NCBI RefSeq assembly: GCF_001866645.1
Contig: NZ_MLYP01000023.1
Coordinates: 1 to 64,000, forward strand
Length of the DNA: 64,000 bases
DNA from: Streptomyces colonosanans
Lineage (GTDB): Bacteria > Actinomycetota > Actinomycetes > Streptomycetales > Streptomycetaceae
Reading direction: 5' to 3'
Part shown: piece after piece, positions 62,877 through 64,000 of the stretch
Layout: the number at the start of each line of letters is the position of its first letter
Numbering within the stretch: position 1 is the first letter of the stretch
The notes under the pieces: generated by a model
Told to the model about the DNA's origin: nothing
The model's input: only the letters and a program-made list of their open reading frames with translations
Database searches by the model: none
Program-made: the position numbers and the translations under genes

Positions 62877-63461
62877 TTGACCGACCTGCACGAACCGCTG
62901 GAACCGCTCGACAGCTACCCCGACGAACTGCCCCCGCCCCGCCAGCGCGGCGACGTGAACCTGGTGGGCCTGCTCAGCGTCGCCGACGATCTCGCCCGCA
63001 GCCTGTCGGCGCTGAAGATCCGGGTGCAGCCCTACAACCCGAAGACCTCGCTCGTCAGCCCCGAGAAGGCGCGCGAGAACCTGGAGAAGGAAGTCGACCG
63101 CCTCCTAGAGAAGGCCGTCCACCTCCAGCGCCACGCCCACGCCGCCATGCTCAGGCGGTGTGTCCTGGGAGCGGACTCCAAGGAGGACTGCTCGACCGAG
63201 GGCGCCCGCCTCCAGCTCAACGTCTGGGACGACACAACACGGCGGGACATCGTCGAAGACGGCACCACCGGCTGCGTCGCCCACACCGTCGATGCCGCCC
63301 GCCGGACCATGGCCGACCCCGCCAGCCGCAAGATCCTGCTCGCCTTCGTCCATGACGACGAAGGAGCCGCCGTCTCGAGCGCCCTCGGACTCGGGCCAGC
63401 CGACACCGAGCAGTTCCTGCACCGCGGCCTGACCCTGCGCCCCGAACACCGCGTCTCCTGA
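62877..63461 (+). CDS. Hypothetical protein (194 aa)
   Basis: Not recognised. A Pro/Glu-rich N-terminus, then a helical segment (VGLLSVADDLARSLSALKIR, ARENLEKEVDRLLEKAVHLQ) and a C-terminal part with CVLGADSKEDC and FVHDDEGAAVSSALGLG. TTG start with GGGAGGA 4-5 bases upstream. The next gene starts 42 bases after its stop. Confidence 0.6.
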   Translation: MTDLHEPLEPLDSYPDELPPPRQRGDVNLVGLLSVADDLARSLSALKIRVQPYNPKTSLVSPEKARENLEKEVDRLLEKAVHLQRHAHAAMLRRCVLGADSKEDCSTEGARLQLNVWDDTTRRDIVEDGTTGCVAHTVDAARRTMADPASRKILLAFVHDDEGAAVSSALGLGPADTEQFLHRGLTLRPEHRVS

Positions 63462-63503
63462 CCTCGCCGCCCCACCAGGCACAGCCCGCATTGGAGCGCC
63501 ACG

Positions 63504-64000
63504 TTGACCTTCGAGCCAGTCGACCTGAACCTGACCGATCCGACGAAGGGCTACCTGAACTTCGTCCTCTACACCGAGGCGCGCCTCGGCATCGCCGCGA
63601 CGTCGCTGAACGCCGATCTGTCCATCGAGGCACCCCAGACCCAGACACCTCACTTCCAGGAGTGGCTGAGCAGGCTGGTGCGCTGCGAGCCGAACGCGAT
63701 GCACTGCACGCTCGTGGAGCAGACGAAGATCCCGGCCCTGTTCCACCCCTGCGTCACGGAGGACAAGAACAGCCCATCGGCGATCTCCGGATCGGGCTGT
63801 GTGTGCCGCCAGACCTTCTACGATCCCGAATTCGGGCTGCCCGTCGTAGCCGAGCATTTCAAGCACGTAGGCGAGGGAGGCACGGACCAGTGGACTTACC
63901 AGACGTACGCCCCGCTCGACCTGCGTCCTGACGACACCTTCAGCCGCTTCATCACCGGCCGCGGCCTGTTCTGGGCCCGTACGGAGAAGGGCCTCCTGTC
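63504..64000 (+). CDS. Hypothetical protein, cut by the window end
   Basis: Open from a TTG at 63504 (GGAG 7-8 bases upstream) to the last base, at least 165 residues. Visible: LTDPTKGYLNFVLYTEARLG, FQEWLSRLVRCEPNAMHCTL, SGCVCRQTFYDPEFGLPVVA, FSRFITGRGLFWARTEKGLL. Several Cys could bind metal. It seems to be co-transcribed with the gene upstream. Not recognised. Confidence 0.6.
   Translation, partial: MTFEPVDLNLTDPTKGYLNFVLYTEARLGIAATSLNADLSIEAPQTQTPHFQEWLSRLVRCEPNAMHCTLVEQTKIPALFHPCVTEDKNSPSAISGSGCVCRQTFYDPEFGLPVVAEHFKHVGEGGTDQWTYQTYAPLDLRPDDTFSRFITGRGLFWARTEKGLL

Overview
The window looks like the left end of a linear Streptomyces (or close actinomycete) plasmid. It opens, about seven bases short, with the archetypal Streptomyces telomere: a run of short GC-rich palindromes. 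Genes are very GC-rich with frequent GTG and TTG starts. The set is that of a plasmid: telomere capping (tap, tpg), a replication-type operon, an FtsK/TraB-type conjugation region, parAB partition and a plasmid-borne DNA polymerase beta clamp. There are no housekeeping genes and I see no tRNA or rRNA.

Layout. 1-0.9 kb: telomere and gene-poor subtelomere. 0.9-4.2 kb: inverted repeats, two coupled winged-helix genes and an IS1182-type insertion sitting in the loop of a hairpin. 4.4-11.3 kb: a RelE-like pair, hypotheticals, two terminal-protein genes (tpg and a paralogue) and a 739-residue tap with an 11-bp repeat array at its promoter. 11.4-19.5 kb: an accessory island with a RAMA-domain protein, a double zeta-toxin protein, a STAND NTPase and a SLATT-type membrane protein. 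19.5-23.6 kb: minus-strand replication-type operon (winged-helix protein, DciA/DUF721-like protein, zinc protein) beside candidate iterons and a Tap-like HTH protein. 23.7-26.3 kb: metabolic and P-loop genes. 26.5-27.4 kb: a GntR repressor and five probable operators on a divergent promoter. 27.5-42 kb: conjugation/spread region with a WhiB-like protein, a long membrane coiled-coil protein whose 3' end carries a dense TGAGAC array, small membrane proteins and TraB. 42-43 kb: HNH endonuclease VII-like gene with an HTH partner. 43-57 kb: a long plus-strand series of small, often translationally coupled genes, including dnaN and an apparent deoxyribosyltransferase/DnaX-like fusion; several spacers hold one conserved hairpin element. 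57-59.7 kb: parB and parA with palindromic parS-like sites, three of them inside parB. 59.8-61.7 kb: two tandem Mrr-type nuclease paralogues, one with a lost active site. 61.7-64 kb: repeats, a decayed gene and the start of another operon.

How it fits together: Tap and Tpg complete the ends, the 19.5-23.6 kb operon probably fires internal replication, ParAB segregates the plasmid, and the GntR-controlled region spreads it by TraB-type double-stranded DNA transfer. A recurring theme is that DNA sites are written into stretches of genes that encode disordered linkers: parS in parB, TGAGAC in the membrane coiled-coil gene, and a 13-bp inverted repeat in the replication-type gene. Function names below rest on motif recognition by eye; no database search was run.
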